NCBI RefSeq assembly: GCF_018860625.1
Contig: NZ_JAHKQB010000024.1
Location: 98,072-162,071 of the forward strand
Source: Paracoccus sp. C2R09
GTDB taxonomy: Bacteria > Pseudomonadota > Alphaproteobacteria > Rhodobacterales > Rhodobacteraceae
DNA: 64,000 nucleotides
Direction of reading: 5' to 3'
Below are positions 9,214 through 17,829 of the stretch, piece after piece. The notes beneath the pieces were generated by a model that made no database searches, was not told the origin of the DNA, and saw only the letters and a list, made by a program, of their open reading frames with translations. Each line of letters starts with the position of its first letter. Positions within the stretch are counted from its first letter, which is position 1. A program made the position numbers and the translations under genes.

Positions 9214-10209
9214 TCACCACAGCGAGGTGCGCGAATAGCGCTTCGAGACGGTGTTGGCGGTCATCACCAGGACGAATGCCACGACTGCGTTGAACAGGCC
9301 TGCCGCGGCGGCAAGGTCGTACTGACCGCCCTGAAGGCCCTGGCGATAGATGAAGGTGTTCACGACGTCCGCCGTCTCGTAGGTGGCGGGCTGATAGAGC
9401 AGGATGATCATCTCGAAGCTGACTTCCAGCATGTTGCCGATGCGGATGATCAGCATGATGATGATCGTGGGCAGGATCGAAGGCAGCGTGATCTTCCACA
9501 CCATCTGCCAGCGCGACGCCCCGTCCACCACCGCGCTTTCATAGAGCGTGGGCGAGATGCCCGCGATGGCCGCCAGGTAGACGATCGACTGGAAGCCCGC
9601 CTCCTGCCAGATGCCGGTGCCCACGAAGATCGGGCGGAACCATTCGGGCTTGGTCAGGAAGTAGACCGGATCGACCCCGAACCAGCCCATCACCGTGTTC
9701 ACGATCCCCGCCGAGGGCGAGAAGGCCGTGATCACGATCCCCGCGATGATCACCGACGAGATGAAATGCGGAAGATAGACAATGGTTTGCGCGGTCTTCT
9801 TGAAGGTCTGGTTCAACACCTCGTTGAACATCAGGGCCAGCAGGATCGGGACCGGGAAGCCGAACAGCAGGCTGTAGAAGCTGATGATGATGGTGTTCTT
9901 CAGCGCCCGCACGAACTGGTCGTTGCCGAACAGCGTGTGGAAATGTTCCAGCCCGATCCAGGGGCTGCCCGCGATGCCGCGGAAGATGCTGTAATCCTTG
10001 AACGCGATCTGCAGCCCGTACATGGGCTTGTACAGGAACACGATCAGCCAGACGATGGTCGGCAGCAGCAGAAGATACAGCTGCCATTCGCGCTTCAGGT
10101 GGTCGCCGATGCGCTGCACGCGCCCGGGACGACGACGGCGTTGCGCCTCGCGTGCCTCGATCACCAGTTCCTCGGTGCGGGCACCTCCGACTTCGGGATC
10201 GATGCTCAT
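9214..10209 (-). CDS. ABC permease, LplB/AlgM1-like
   Basis: 331-residue inner-membrane permease. A charged N-terminal ~45 residues precedes the first membrane segment, and an EAA loop ESAVVDGASRWQMVWKITLP sits near 220-240. The C-terminus RYSRTSLW is typical of LplB-type permeases. The start overlaps the stop of the ATPase gene by 4 bases (ATGA), implying translational coupling. Partner of the YtcP-like permease downstream. Confidence 0.85.
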   Translation of the reverse strand: MSIDPEVGGARTEELVIEAREAQRRRRPGRVQRIGDHLKREWQLYLLLLPTIVWLIVFLYKPMYGLQIAFKDYSIFRGIAGSPWIGLEHFHTLFGNDQFVRALKNTIIISFYSLLFGFPVPILLALMFNEVLNQTFKKTAQTIVYLPHFISSVIIAGIVITAFSPSAGIVNTVMGWFGVDPVYFLTKPEWFRPIFVGTGIWQEAGFQSIVYLAAIAGISPTLYESAVVDGASRWQMVWKITLPSILPTIIIMLIIRIGNMLEVSFEMIILLYQPATYETADVVNTFIYRQGLQGGQYDLAAAAGLFNAVVAFVLVMTANTVSKRYSRTSLW

Positions 10210-11309
10210 TCTTCCAACCTCTGTCCGGGGAACGCCTCGCCGGTCTGGGCGTCGAAGACGCGGATCAGGTGCGGCTGGATGGTGAAGCCCGAAAAGTCCT
10301 TGAGGATGCGCATCTGGCCCACGGTCTCGGTGCGGACGACGAAGGGCTGACCAGCCAGCGTGGTATGGATCAGCGCCTCCGATCCCAGTGTCTCGATCAG
10401 TTCGGCCTGCAGATCGACGCGATCGGGCTGTTCGCTGCTGGCGGCCTTCACGAATTCGGGGCGGATGCCGATGATGATCTCGCGGCCTTCGGCGTTCTGC
10501 AGCGCGGGCAGCGGTGCAAGCGCGATGCTTTGGCCGTCGAACTCGGCGCGCGGGCCGTCGGGTCCGGCTGCGACGCGGGCCTTGACCATGTTCATCGGGG
10601 GCGACCCCAGGAAGCCCGCGACGAAGGTGTTGGCCGGGTTCAGGAACAGCTCCATCGGCGATCCGACCTGCTCGATCCGTCCGTCATGCATCACCACGAT
10701 CCGGTCGGCCAGGGTCATCGCCTCGACCTGGTCGTGGGTGACATAGATGCTGGTCGCGCCAAGGCGCTTGTGCAGGCGCTTGATCTCGGCGCGCATCTGG
10801 GTGCGCAGCTTGGCATCGAGGTTCGACAGCGGTTCGTCGAACAGGAACACCTTGGGGCGCCGCACGATGGCGCGGCCCATGGCAACCCGCTGGCGCTGAC
10901 CGCCCGACAGGTCGGCAGGCCGGCGTTCCATGTATTGCGTCAGCCCGAGGATCTTGCCCACCTCGTCGACCGAGGCTGCGATATGTTCCTTGCTTTCCTT
11001 GCGGATGCGCAGGCCGAAGGCGATGTTGTCGGCGACGTTCAGATGCGGATAGAGCGCGTAGTTCTGGAACACCATCGCCACGTCGCGATCCTTGGGTGCG
11101 ACGCGGTTCACGTTGCGACCATCGATGGTCAGATCGCCGTCGGTGATCTCCTCGAGGCCCGCGATCATCCGCAGCGTCGTGGATTTCCCGCAGCCCGAAG
11201 GCCCCACCAGAACGACGAATTCCTGTTCCTGCACCTCGAGGTCGATCCCATGGACCACCTTGACGGCGCCATAGGCCTTGACGATGCCTGCAAGCTGAAC
11301 TCCAGCCAT
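10206..11309 (-). CDS. carbohydrate ABC transporter ATPase (AlgS/MsmK/UgpC-like)
   Basis: 367 residues. Walker A GPSGCGKST near 37-45, signature LSGGQRQR near 134, Walker B VFLFDEP, H-loop VTHDQ, then a ~120-residue C-terminal OB-fold regulatory domain typical of CUT1 ATPases (MalK, MsmK, AlgS). First gene of the minus-strand uronide operon and the closest to the ACTAGTATC operator region. A GGGGGAG ribosome site precedes the ATG. Confidence 0.9.
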   Translation of the reverse strand: MAGVQLAGIVKAYGAVKVVHGIDLEVQEQEFVVLVGPSGCGKSTTLRMIAGLEEITDGDLTIDGRNVNRVAPKDRDVAMVFQNYALYPHLNVADNIAFGLRIRKESKEHIAASVDEVGKILGLTQYMERRPADLSGGQRQRVAMGRAIVRRPKVFLFDEPLSNLDAKLRTQMRAEIKRLHKRLGATSIYVTHDQVEAMTLADRIVVMHDGRIEQVGSPMELFLNPANTFVAGFLGSPPMNMVKARVAAGPDGPRAEFDGQSIALAPLPALQNAEGREIIIGIRPEFVKAASSEQPDRVDLQAELIETLGSEALIHTTLAGQPFVVRTETVGQMRILKDFSGFTIQPHLIRVFDAQTGEAFPGQRLEE

Positions 11310-11418
11310 AGCTCCCCCTGTGTCGTCGGCGACGTCCGGACATCCGGCGTGCGCGCTCCCTCACCGCGAAATCGCGCCGGCCTCCACAACCGATTGATTC
11401 GCGCATGATCTGCATCTG

Positions 11419-11450
11419 GAATACTAGTAATTATTCTTGAATACTAGTAT
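11419..11450. promoter_or_regulatory. tandem operator GAATACTAGTA x2 in divergent promoter region
   Basis: The 11-mer GAATACTAGTA occurs at 11419-11429 and again at 11439-11449, exactly 20 bp (two helical turns) apart. Each contains the palindromic core ACTAGT; the second extends to ATACTAGTAT. The region sits between the importer operon (start 11309, minus) and the GntR gene (start 11588, plus) and is AT-rich for this genome. A 9-mer from the second copy (ACTAGTATC) recurs in the palindrome before the symporter gene at 17025-17040. Likely binding site of the adjacent GntR regulator (inference). Confidence 0.6.
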
Positions 11451-11587
11451 CGATTAATGGCGGAATTTCTGAAGGGATGTGCCAGTATGCGAATCGGGCG
11501 CATCGCGAATTCGGGACCCGAGGCTTGCCGCCGGGTCCGTTTCCCGCGAAGAGGCGCGCTTGGATCGTTGTGCAGAAGGAAGATGGA

Positions 11588-12280
11588 ATGATGCAGTTGC
11601 ACCAGACGCGCGACCGGCGCACCAGCGTGGACGAGATCTTCGACTACCTCTATGACGAGATCAACGCCCTGAACCTGCTGCCCGGCGACAAGATATCCGA
11701 GGCCGATGTCGCCGCCCGCTTCGGCGTGTCGCGGCAGCCCGTCCGCGATGCCTTCAGCCGGCTGGCGAACCTGGATCTGCTGCTGATCCGCCCGCAGCGC
11801 GCGACCGAGGTGAAGCGCTTTTCCATGCGCGAGGTGGTGAAATCCCGTTTCGTGCGCCTGTCGGTGGAAACCGAAGTGCTGCGCCGCGCCGCCCTTCACT
11901 GCGACGACGAAGGTGCCGATCGGCTGGACGAGGCGCTGGCTGCACAGGAAAGCGCGGTCGAGAAGCGCAAGTTCGACAAGTTCGGCCAGCTCGACTACGA
12001 CTTTCACCGCCTGCTGTGCGAGATCGCGCAGGCCGATTTCGCCTTCGACGTCATCATGGCCGAGAAGTCCAAGGTCGACCGCCTCTGCATGCTGGGGCTG
12101 TCGAAAGAGGACCGGATGCCCGAACTGGTCGCCGACCACCGCGAGATCGCGGATGCGGTGATCGCCCACGACCCCGACCGTGCGATCCGCATCGGTCAAC
12201 GCCACCTGTCCCGACTGGACGAGACGATCCAGAGGATCACGATCAGCAACGCGAACTATTTCGAAACCCCCGAGGCCTGA
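11588..12280 (+). CDS. GntR-family regulator, FadR/FCD subfamily
   Basis: 230 residues. N-terminal winged helix-turn-helix (~residues 15-75, with the recognition segment VAARFGVSRQPVRDAFSRL), then an all-helical FCD ligand domain. The metal/ligand-type residues Asp/His in YDFHRLL, His in ADHREI and His in GQRHLSRL are in place. I chose the ATG at 11588 (GAAGGA 6 bases upstream) over the longer 11477 start. It is divergent from the uronide importer and upstream of the MATE and manD genes, so it is the likely repressor of this region with a uronate or aldonate as effector. The effector is inferred from FCD relatives such as UxuR/ExuR. Confidence 0.85.
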   Translation: MMQLHQTRDRRTSVDEIFDYLYDEINALNLLPGDKISEADVAARFGVSRQPVRDAFSRLANLDLLLIRPQRATEVKRFSMREVVKSRFVRLSVETEVLRRAALHCDDEGADRLDEALAAQESAVEKRKFDKFGQLDYDFHRLLCEIAQADFAFDVIMAEKSKVDRLCMLGLSKEDRMPELVADHREIADAVIAHDPDRAIRIGQRHLSRLDETIQRITISNANYFETPEA

Positions 12281-12350
12281 CCGCCCCGAAGGGCGGCCGG
12301 GCGCAAGTCGCGTCCCCCGTCCGGGGGCGCCATTCAAGCGCTGTACATAG

Positions 12351-13727
12351 ATGCCCTTCGATTCAAGCAAGCCGCCCGCCCATTTGGCGGGCCCGACCGC
12401 CCGCGACGTCTTCCGCCTTGCATGGCCCATGACGATCAAGGCGATCTTCCTGTTCGGCACCGTCGTGATCGACGCCTATCTCGTCGCCGCCCTGGGCGAG
12501 GCATCGCTGGCGGCGATCGGCCTGGCCGCAGCCATCAGCGGTTTCGTGCTGGGCGCGATCCAGGCCTTTGCCAATGCCATGCAGATCCGCACCGCGCAGG
12601 CCTATGGCACGGCGGATCAGGTCTTCCTGAAATCCTCGATGGCGTCCGGCATGGCGATCAGCCTGGCCGTGGGCCTGATCGGGCTGCTGGCCATCTGGGT
12701 CTTCGGCGGGCCGGTCATAGACGCGCTTGCCCCTTCCGTACAGGTCGCAGGCCTGGCGCGCGGCTATCTGGCGATCTTCTCGTTCGTGATCCTGGGCGAG
12801 GCGATCGGCCAGTGCATCTCGAGCTATCTCAACGGCTGCGGCGAGACGCGCGTGCCGCTCTACAGCCTGTGCCTTGCGGTGCCCGTGAACGTGGCGGTCA
12901 GCATCGTGCTGATCCACGGATATCTGGGGATGCCCGCGATGGGGGTGAACGGTGCCGCCATTGGCAGCGTGGTCGCGGTGGTGATCCAGGTGGCCTTCCT
13001 CCTCTATCGGCTGGTCGGCGCGGCGGGTCATCTTCGCGCCGTCAGCGGGTGGCGAGAGGCAAGCTTCGGCCGAACCCTCATGCGCCATCTGGGCTTTGCG
13101 CTGCCCATCGCCGCGACCTTCCTCAGCGCGGCAGTCTCGACCCAGGTCTGCGCGCTGATCTATGCCAAGCTGAGCCTGAACGAATTTGCCGCGATGACCC
13201 TGATCGGGCCCTGGATCCAGATGACGGGCACGGTCGGCATGCAGTGGGCCATCGCCACCGGCATCATCGTCGCGCAGCTTCTGGGACAGGGCCGGGACGA
13301 GGCCGTGCTGGACCGTTTCCTGTCCAGCGCATGGCGCGCGGCCTTCATCGCCTCGGCGGGCGTGGCGGTGCTGCTGCTGGGTGTCTGCCTGTCGGCCAAT
13401 GCGCTCTATTCCGATCTCAGCGCGGAGACGCGGATGATCGTCATGGGCTTTCTGCCGATCCTGCTGCTGCTGCCCTTTCCCAAGGGGTCGAACGCGATCT
13501 GCGGCAACACCCTGCGCGCCAGCGGCGACACGATCTATGTCATGAACCTGTTCGTCACCGCGCAATGGCTGTTCCGCGTGCCCGCGACCGCGCTGGCCGT
13601 GCTGTGGTTCGATTTCGGGGCCGTCATGGTCCTGTCCATCCAGCTGTGGGAGGAGGTGCTGAAATTCCCCGCCTTCCACCGCCGCCTGCTGCGCGGCGAC
13701 TGGAAACGGTCGGTCATCGGCAAGTGA
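12351..13727 (+). CDS. MATE-family multidrug/organic cation exporter
   Basis: 458 residues with about 12 hydrophobic segments in two homologous halves. Typical MATE features include an early P/M-rich helix (FRLAWPMTIKAIFLF), the QAFANAMQIRTAQAYG region in the first half and LLPFPKGSNAICGNTLRASGDT in the second. No clear ribosome-binding site precedes 12351; a start at 12429 (MTIKAIF) is possible but would trim the first helix. It lies between gntR and manD on one strand, so it may belong to the uronate regulon, though its cargo is unknown. The 70-base gap before it holds only a weak CCCCCG/CGGGGG hairpin. Confidence 0.82.
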   Translation: MPFDSSKPPAHLAGPTARDVFRLAWPMTIKAIFLFGTVVIDAYLVAALGEASLAAIGLAAAISGFVLGAIQAFANAMQIRTAQAYGTADQVFLKSSMASGMAISLAVGLIGLLAIWVFGGPVIDALAPSVQVAGLARGYLAIFSFVILGEAIGQCISSYLNGCGETRVPLYSLCLAVPVNVAVSIVLIHGYLGMPAMGVNGAAIGSVVAVVIQVAFLLYRLVGAAGHLRAVSGWREASFGRTLMRHLGFALPIAATFLSAAVSTQVCALIYAKLSLNEFAAMTLIGPWIQMTGTVGMQWAIATGIIVAQLLGQGRDEAVLDRFLSSAWRAAFIASAGVAVLLLGVCLSANALYSDLSAETRMIVMGFLPILLLLPFPKGSNAICGNTLRASGDTIYVMNLFVTAQWLFRVPATALAVLWFDFGAVMVLSIQLWEEVLKFPAFHRRLLRGDWKRSVIGK

Positions 13728-13735
13728 CCGGCCAC

Positions 13736-13760
13736 GCCCCCCGTTCCGGCAACGGGGGGC
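13736..13760 (+). terminator. strong hairpin between MATE gene and manD
   Basis: Perfect 10-bp stem GCCCCCCGTT / AACGGGGGGC with a 5-base CCGGC loop, 8 bases after the MATE stop. No T-tract follows, so it may be a partial terminator or an mRNA-stabilising hairpin that sets manD expression apart from MATE. Confidence 0.5.
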
Positions 13761-13790
13761 CGCATCACAAGAGCGAGGAGGAGCATCACA

Positions 13791-15017
13791 ATGAAGATCA
13801 CCGAGGCCAGGCTGTTCGTCGGCGGACCCGCCAAGAACTATGTCACGCTCAAGATCATGACGGATGCGGGCGTCTATGGACTGGGCGATGCCACGCTGAA
13901 CAACCGCGAGACCCTGCCCGCTAAATACCTGCAGGATTACCTGATCCCGAACCTGATCGGCATGGACCCCCGCAACAGCGAGGATATCTGGCAGCTGTTC
14001 TATCGCGGGGCCTATTTCCGGCGCGGTCCCATCGCGATGGCCGCCTATGGCGCGATCGACATGGCGCTGTGGGACATCAAGGGCAAGCTGGCGGGCATGC
14101 CGCTCTATCAGCTTTTCGGTGGCAAGAGCAGGACGGGCGCGATGGTCTATGCCCATGCGACGGGTGCGGATCTGGAGGACCTGATGGATTCCATCGCCCA
14201 TTACGTCGAACAGGGATACAAGGCCGTCCGCGTGCAATGCGGCATTCCGGGCATGCCCACAGCTGGCTATGCCGTGCCCGAAAAGAAGGGCGATCAGCGC
14301 AACTACATCACCGATTACAGCGGCATCGTTCCCAAGGTCGAGATCTGGGACACGGACCGCTACATGCGCTACATGCCGGACGCGCTGATGCAGATCCGCG
14401 AGCGTTTCGGTCCCGAGCTGAAGATCCTGCACGATGTCCATCACCGCCTGACCCCGCGAGAGGCCGCCCAATTCGCCAAGGAGGTCGAGCCCGCCCGCCT
14501 GTTCTGGCTGGAGGACCCTACCCCTGCCGAAGATCAGGAGGCGTTGCGGATGCTGCGCCAGCATTCCACCGTCCCCGTGGCCATAGGCGAGGTCTTCAAT
14601 TCGATCTGGGACTGCAACCGCCTGATCGAGAACGAGCTGATCGACTTCATCCGCGTCGCCGTCACCTATGCCGGGGGCATCACTCATGTGAAGCGGGTCG
14701 TGGATCTGGCAGGGCTGCACAATGTCCGCACCGGCTTTCACGGCGCGCCCAGCCATTCGCCGATCTGCATGGCGGCACATGCCCATCTGAACGCCTGGGC
14801 ACCCAATTTCGGCATCCAGGAATACCTGGTCCTGGGCACGCCGGAATGCGACGCGCTGTTCCCCTCGGATCACCGCATGGAAAACGGCATGGTCTATGTC
14901 AGCGATGCGCCGGGTCTGGGCATCGATTTCGACGAGACCGAGGCCGCGCGCTATGAATACCAGCCTGGAAGCCATCCTGTCGTGCGGCTGGAGGACGGCA
15001 CGGTCTGGAACTACTGA
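13791..15017 (+). CDS. manD: D-mannonate dehydratase, enolase superfamily (ManD)
   Basis: 408 residues, the normal ManD length (~402-405). Enolase-superfamily capping domain, then a TIM barrel with metal ligands in KILHDVHHRLTP (Asp), FWLEDP (Glu) and AIGEVFNS (Glu), and the HGAPSHSPI loop in the place where ManD enzymes carry their catalytic His-containing turn. ManD dehydrates D-mannonate (some also D-gluconate) to 2-keto-3-deoxygluconate. That fits a uronate region beside an oligo-uronide importer and the symporter. A GGAGGAG site lies 8 bases before the ATG. Some family members have very low activity, so the true substrate needs assay. Confidence 0.85.
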   Translation: MKITEARLFVGGPAKNYVTLKIMTDAGVYGLGDATLNNRETLPAKYLQDYLIPNLIGMDPRNSEDIWQLFYRGAYFRRGPIAMAAYGAIDMALWDIKGKLAGMPLYQLFGGKSRTGAMVYAHATGADLEDLMDSIAHYVEQGYKAVRVQCGIPGMPTAGYAVPEKKGDQRNYITDYSGIVPKVEIWDTDRYMRYMPDALMQIRERFGPELKILHDVHHRLTPREAAQFAKEVEPARLFWLEDPTPAEDQEALRMLRQHSTVPVAIGEVFNSIWDCNRLIENELIDFIRVAVTYAGGITHVKRVVDLAGLHNVRTGFHGAPSHSPICMAAHAHLNAWAPNFGIQEYLVLGTPECDALFPSDHRMENGMVYVSDAPGLGIDFDETEAARYEYQPGSHPVVRLEDGTVWNY

Positions 15018-15026
15018 CACGGAAAA

Positions 15027-15055
15027 GGCCGGGGCGCATGCGATGCGCCCCGGCC
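15027..15055. terminator. bidirectional terminator between manD and the symporter gene
   Basis: Perfect 13-bp stem GGCCGGGGCGCAT / ATGCGCCCCGGCC with a GCG loop, preceded by AAAA on the plus strand. It is the only structure between two convergent genes and can serve both. Confidence 0.75.
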
Positions 15056-15081
15056 CGTGATCCGTCGAAGACGGCGTGGCT

Positions 15082-16863
15082 TCAGATCGTCGCTTCGGGC
15101 TTCTGCCGGGCCGAAAGGACCAGCAGGAAACCGATGCCGAAGACGATGCCGCCCGTCAGGCCGAAGCCCATCAGCGCATTCGTCCGACCGCCCGGTTGCG
15201 GGATCAGCGGCAGCAGGAAGATCGTCGCACCATAGATCAGCGCCAGCATGCCCAGCTTGCCGCGCTGTTCGCGGTCCGAAGCCGTGGCCCCTGCGGGCGA
15301 GACGACCGGCGTGGCGATATCCTCGAAGAAATGCTCGACCTCGGCATCCCGGCGCGGGGTCAGGCCGCGATAGAACAGGCGCGACACGAAGAAGAAGCCC
15401 GTCGTCACCGTCAGGTGCAGCACCATCGAGATGGTGAAGACCAGATCGCTGCTCTCGCGCCCGGTGAACTCGATCCCGGTCAGGTTGCCCACCAGATCGG
15501 GCGTCAGCAGGTATTTCGACACCAGCGACACGATCAGGCCCACCACGACCGTGGCCCAGGGCGCCCAGTCGGGCACGCGGCGCACGAAGATGGCCAGGAA
15601 CAGCGGGATCAGGATCGGCATCTGGATCAGGCTGCCCATCTGCAGCATGATATCGAACAGGCTGATATCCTGCAGCGACGAGATGAACAGGCTGACGAGG
15701 ATGATCGCGATCCCGAAGAAGAAGGTGATGAACTTGCCCGCGATGATCAGCTCAGCATTGCCCGCCCGGCCCTTCTTGATGATCGGCTGGTAGAAGTTCA
15801 TGCACATGATCCCGGCGCTGCGGTTCAACCCGGTATCCATCGACGACATCGTGGCCGAGAACATCGCCGCGATCATGATCCCCACCATGCCGACGGGCAT
15901 CGCGATATCGACGAAGGCCAGATAGGCCGCATCCGAGGCCTTGTTGCCAAGCGTCGGATACATCGCGCCCAGATCCACGCCCATCACGGCGGTGGCCATC
16001 GGCGGCAGGAACCAGATGAATGCGCCCGCGAACATCAGGATCGAGGCCAGAAGCGCCGCCTTCTTCGCGTTCACGCTGTCCTTGGCGACCAGATAGCGCG
16101 AGGCGTCGTACATGTTGTTCGTGCTGAAGATCTGCTTGGTGATCGACATCAGGCACCAGATCACGAACAGCCCGACATAGTTCACGTCATTGGTCAGCAA
16201 ATGCCCCGGGAAATCGGCGATGACGGTGCCCACGCCGTAATCCAGCGCGACATAGGCCGTGGCGGCGATCGAGATGGCCATGATGACCAGCATCTGCACA
16301 TAGTCGCTGGCCACGACCGCCCATGCACCCCCGGTCAACGAAATGAACATCACGATCAGCCCGGTGATGGTGATCGTCCATTCGATGCTGATGCCGAACA
16401 CCGCCGACGTGAAGATCGCAAGCCCGTTCAGCCAGATACCCGCCTGGATCACCCCGAGCGGCACCTGTGCCCAGGTGAAGAACTGTTCGTTCACGGGACC
16501 GTAGCGGCGACGGATCGCGTCCACGGGCGTGATGCAGCGCGTCTGGCGGAAGATCTCGGCCACCAGCAGGAAGGACACGAAATACCCCACCGCGTTGCCG
16601 ATGAAGATCACCGCCACCGACAGCCCGTCGCTGAAGGCCTTGCCGGCCGCGCCGGTGAATGTCCAGGCGCTGAACTGCACCATGAACGCGCTGGCCCCCG
16701 TCATCCACCACAGGATCTTGCCGCCACCGCGGAAATACTCGCTCGGGTCCTTGGACTTGCCGCTGAACATGAAACCGATGGCAAGGATGAACACGAGATA
16801 GAGGCCGACCAACGCCAGATCGACCCGCCGTTCGAATATCGTGGCGGCAATTTCGGTTTCCAT
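15082..16863 (-). CDS. sodium:solute symporter (SSS family)
   Basis: 593 residues with ~14 hydrophobic segments. It has the SSS hallmark of an early Y-F-R-G-G/ILWWMTGASAF stretch and a long cytoplasmic loop, and ends in a further membrane segment. GGGGGAG precedes the ATG. It converges on manD and its promoter region carries the GACTAGTATCCTAGTC palindrome sharing a 9-mer with the importer operators. Uptake of a uronate, an aldonate or the monomeric lyase product is therefore likely; SSS proteins (ToaA-C) import alginate-derived oligomers in vibrios. The substrate is inference. Confidence 0.85.
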   Translation of the reverse strand: METEIAATIFERRVDLALVGLYLVFILAIGFMFSGKSKDPSEYFRGGGKILWWMTGASAFMVQFSAWTFTGAAGKAFSDGLSVAVIFIGNAVGYFVSFLLVAEIFRQTRCITPVDAIRRRYGPVNEQFFTWAQVPLGVIQAGIWLNGLAIFTSAVFGISIEWTITITGLIVMFISLTGGAWAVVASDYVQMLVIMAISIAATAYVALDYGVGTVIADFPGHLLTNDVNYVGLFVIWCLMSITKQIFSTNNMYDASRYLVAKDSVNAKKAALLASILMFAGAFIWFLPPMATAVMGVDLGAMYPTLGNKASDAAYLAFVDIAMPVGMVGIMIAAMFSATMSSMDTGLNRSAGIMCMNFYQPIIKKGRAGNAELIIAGKFITFFFGIAIILVSLFISSLQDISLFDIMLQMGSLIQMPILIPLFLAIFVRRVPDWAPWATVVVGLIVSLVSKYLLTPDLVGNLTGIEFTGRESSDLVFTISMVLHLTVTTGFFFVSRLFYRGLTPRRDAEVEHFFEDIATPVVSPAGATASDREQRGKLGMLALIYGATIFLLPLIPQPGGRTNALMGFGLTGGIVFGIGFLLVLSARQKPEATI

Positions 16864-17024
16864 GGCTCGTTCTCCCCCTTCGAAATGCGACCGGCTGCAG
16901 CGGGGACCCGTTCGGGTCCGGCAGCATGGTCGGGTCCTTGTGCAAAGCGATCGCGTATCCGCGGCACCCCTCCGGGCGCCTAGGCGCGATTCGGCCTCCT
17001 CGGGCCTACCGATAGTGCAACTTA

Positions 17025-17040
17025 GACTAGTATCCTAGTC
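17025..17040. promoter_or_regulatory. GACTAG-N4-CTAGTC operator candidate
   Basis: GACTAGTATCCTAGTC is a perfect 6-bp inverted repeat around TATC. ACTAGTATC within it is identical to 11443-11451 in the importer/gntR promoter region. It sits in the 341-base gap 16864-17204 between the symporter (minus) and the small secreted protein (plus), about 162 bases from each start. I see nothing else structured in that gap. Likely a second site for the GntR regulator. Confidence 0.55.
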
Positions 17041-17204
17041 GAATGTTGATTGGTCGCCTGCTGACGCTGCGTGCGGCAAGATCCTGCGCGCCGTTCGGGC
17101 AGGGCAGCCTGCGGTCTGCCGATAAAATTGTGCGGACATATCGCTTGCCGAAACCGGCGTTCGAGAGGAAGCAGCGCCGGTATCTTCACGAAGGAGTGAT
17201 CCCG

Positions 17205-17747
17205 ATGTTCGGCAAGACCATTACCGCTGCGCTGCTTGCGCTTCACGCCCTTGCGGGTATCGCCTCGGCGCAGGACGCCAAGGGCATGCGCGGCAGCAGC
17301 AGTTTCTATATCGGCGCGGGCACGCAGCGCGACGAGGGGATCGACCGAAGCGACGACACCCCCTTCGTGCTTGGCTTCATGCACCAGCCCGCCAATTCAA
17401 GGCTGATCTGGGGCGCCGACATCGCCCGCGAAGGGACGATGCTGGATTCGACCTATGGCCGCACCCGCGCGATCGAGAACGGAACCTCCTACAACCTGCT
17501 GGTCGGCCGCAATTTCGTCGACCGGGGTTCGTTCAGGCTGGATGCGGCGGTGATCCTTGGCCTCCGCGAGACGGTGACCAGCTGCCATGCCTCTTATCTG
17601 GGCTATCGCTGCTATGCCGATCGGTCGCCCGACACCGAATACCGGGGCAATTTCGGGGTGATGACGGCGGTATCCTATGACGCGCTGATGATCGGGATGC
17701 GCATCACCGAGGAAAGCGCCCAGACCCTAGTCGGCATCCGCTTCTGA
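17205..17747 (+). CDS. secreted, probably outer-membrane beta-barrel protein of unknown function
   Basis: 180 residues. The start at 17205 has AAGGAG 8 bases upstream and gives a classic signal peptide (FGKTITAALLALHALAGIASA-QD). The mature part shows alternating short hydrophobic/aromatic strands (SSFYIGAGTQ, FVLGFMH, LIWGADIA, SYNLLVGRNF, MIGMRITEES) and ends LVGIRF. A C-terminal phenylalanine is the usual outer-membrane assembly signal. Two cysteines near 125-135 (SCHASYLGYRC) could form a disulfide. I do not recognise a named family. The longer frame from 17043 is rejected. Confidence 0.65.
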   Translation: MFGKTITAALLALHALAGIASAQDAKGMRGSSSFYIGAGTQRDEGIDRSDDTPFVLGFMHQPANSRLIWGADIAREGTMLDSTYGRTRAIENGTSYNLLVGRNFVDRGSFRLDAAVILGLRETVTSCHASYLGYRCYADRSPDTEYRGNFGVMTAVSYDALMIGMRITEESAQTLVGIRF

Positions 17748-17829
17748 GGCGGGCGCAGGGCCTTTCTTTTCTTTCCTGCGCAAGGCAGGCTGCACGAAAT
17801 GCACATGGATTCAATGCGGGGGCGGAACG

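Noticed and set aside
12363..15020. 885-codon minus-strand frame opposite the MATE and manD genes
   Set aside because: Antisense shadow of two well-recognised genes; composition dominated by Arg/His/Asp/Gln/Ala with no domain.
15076..16983. 635-codon plus-strand frame over the symporter
   Set aside because: Composition is almost entirely His/Arg/Asp/Gln, the antisense image of a membrane protein.
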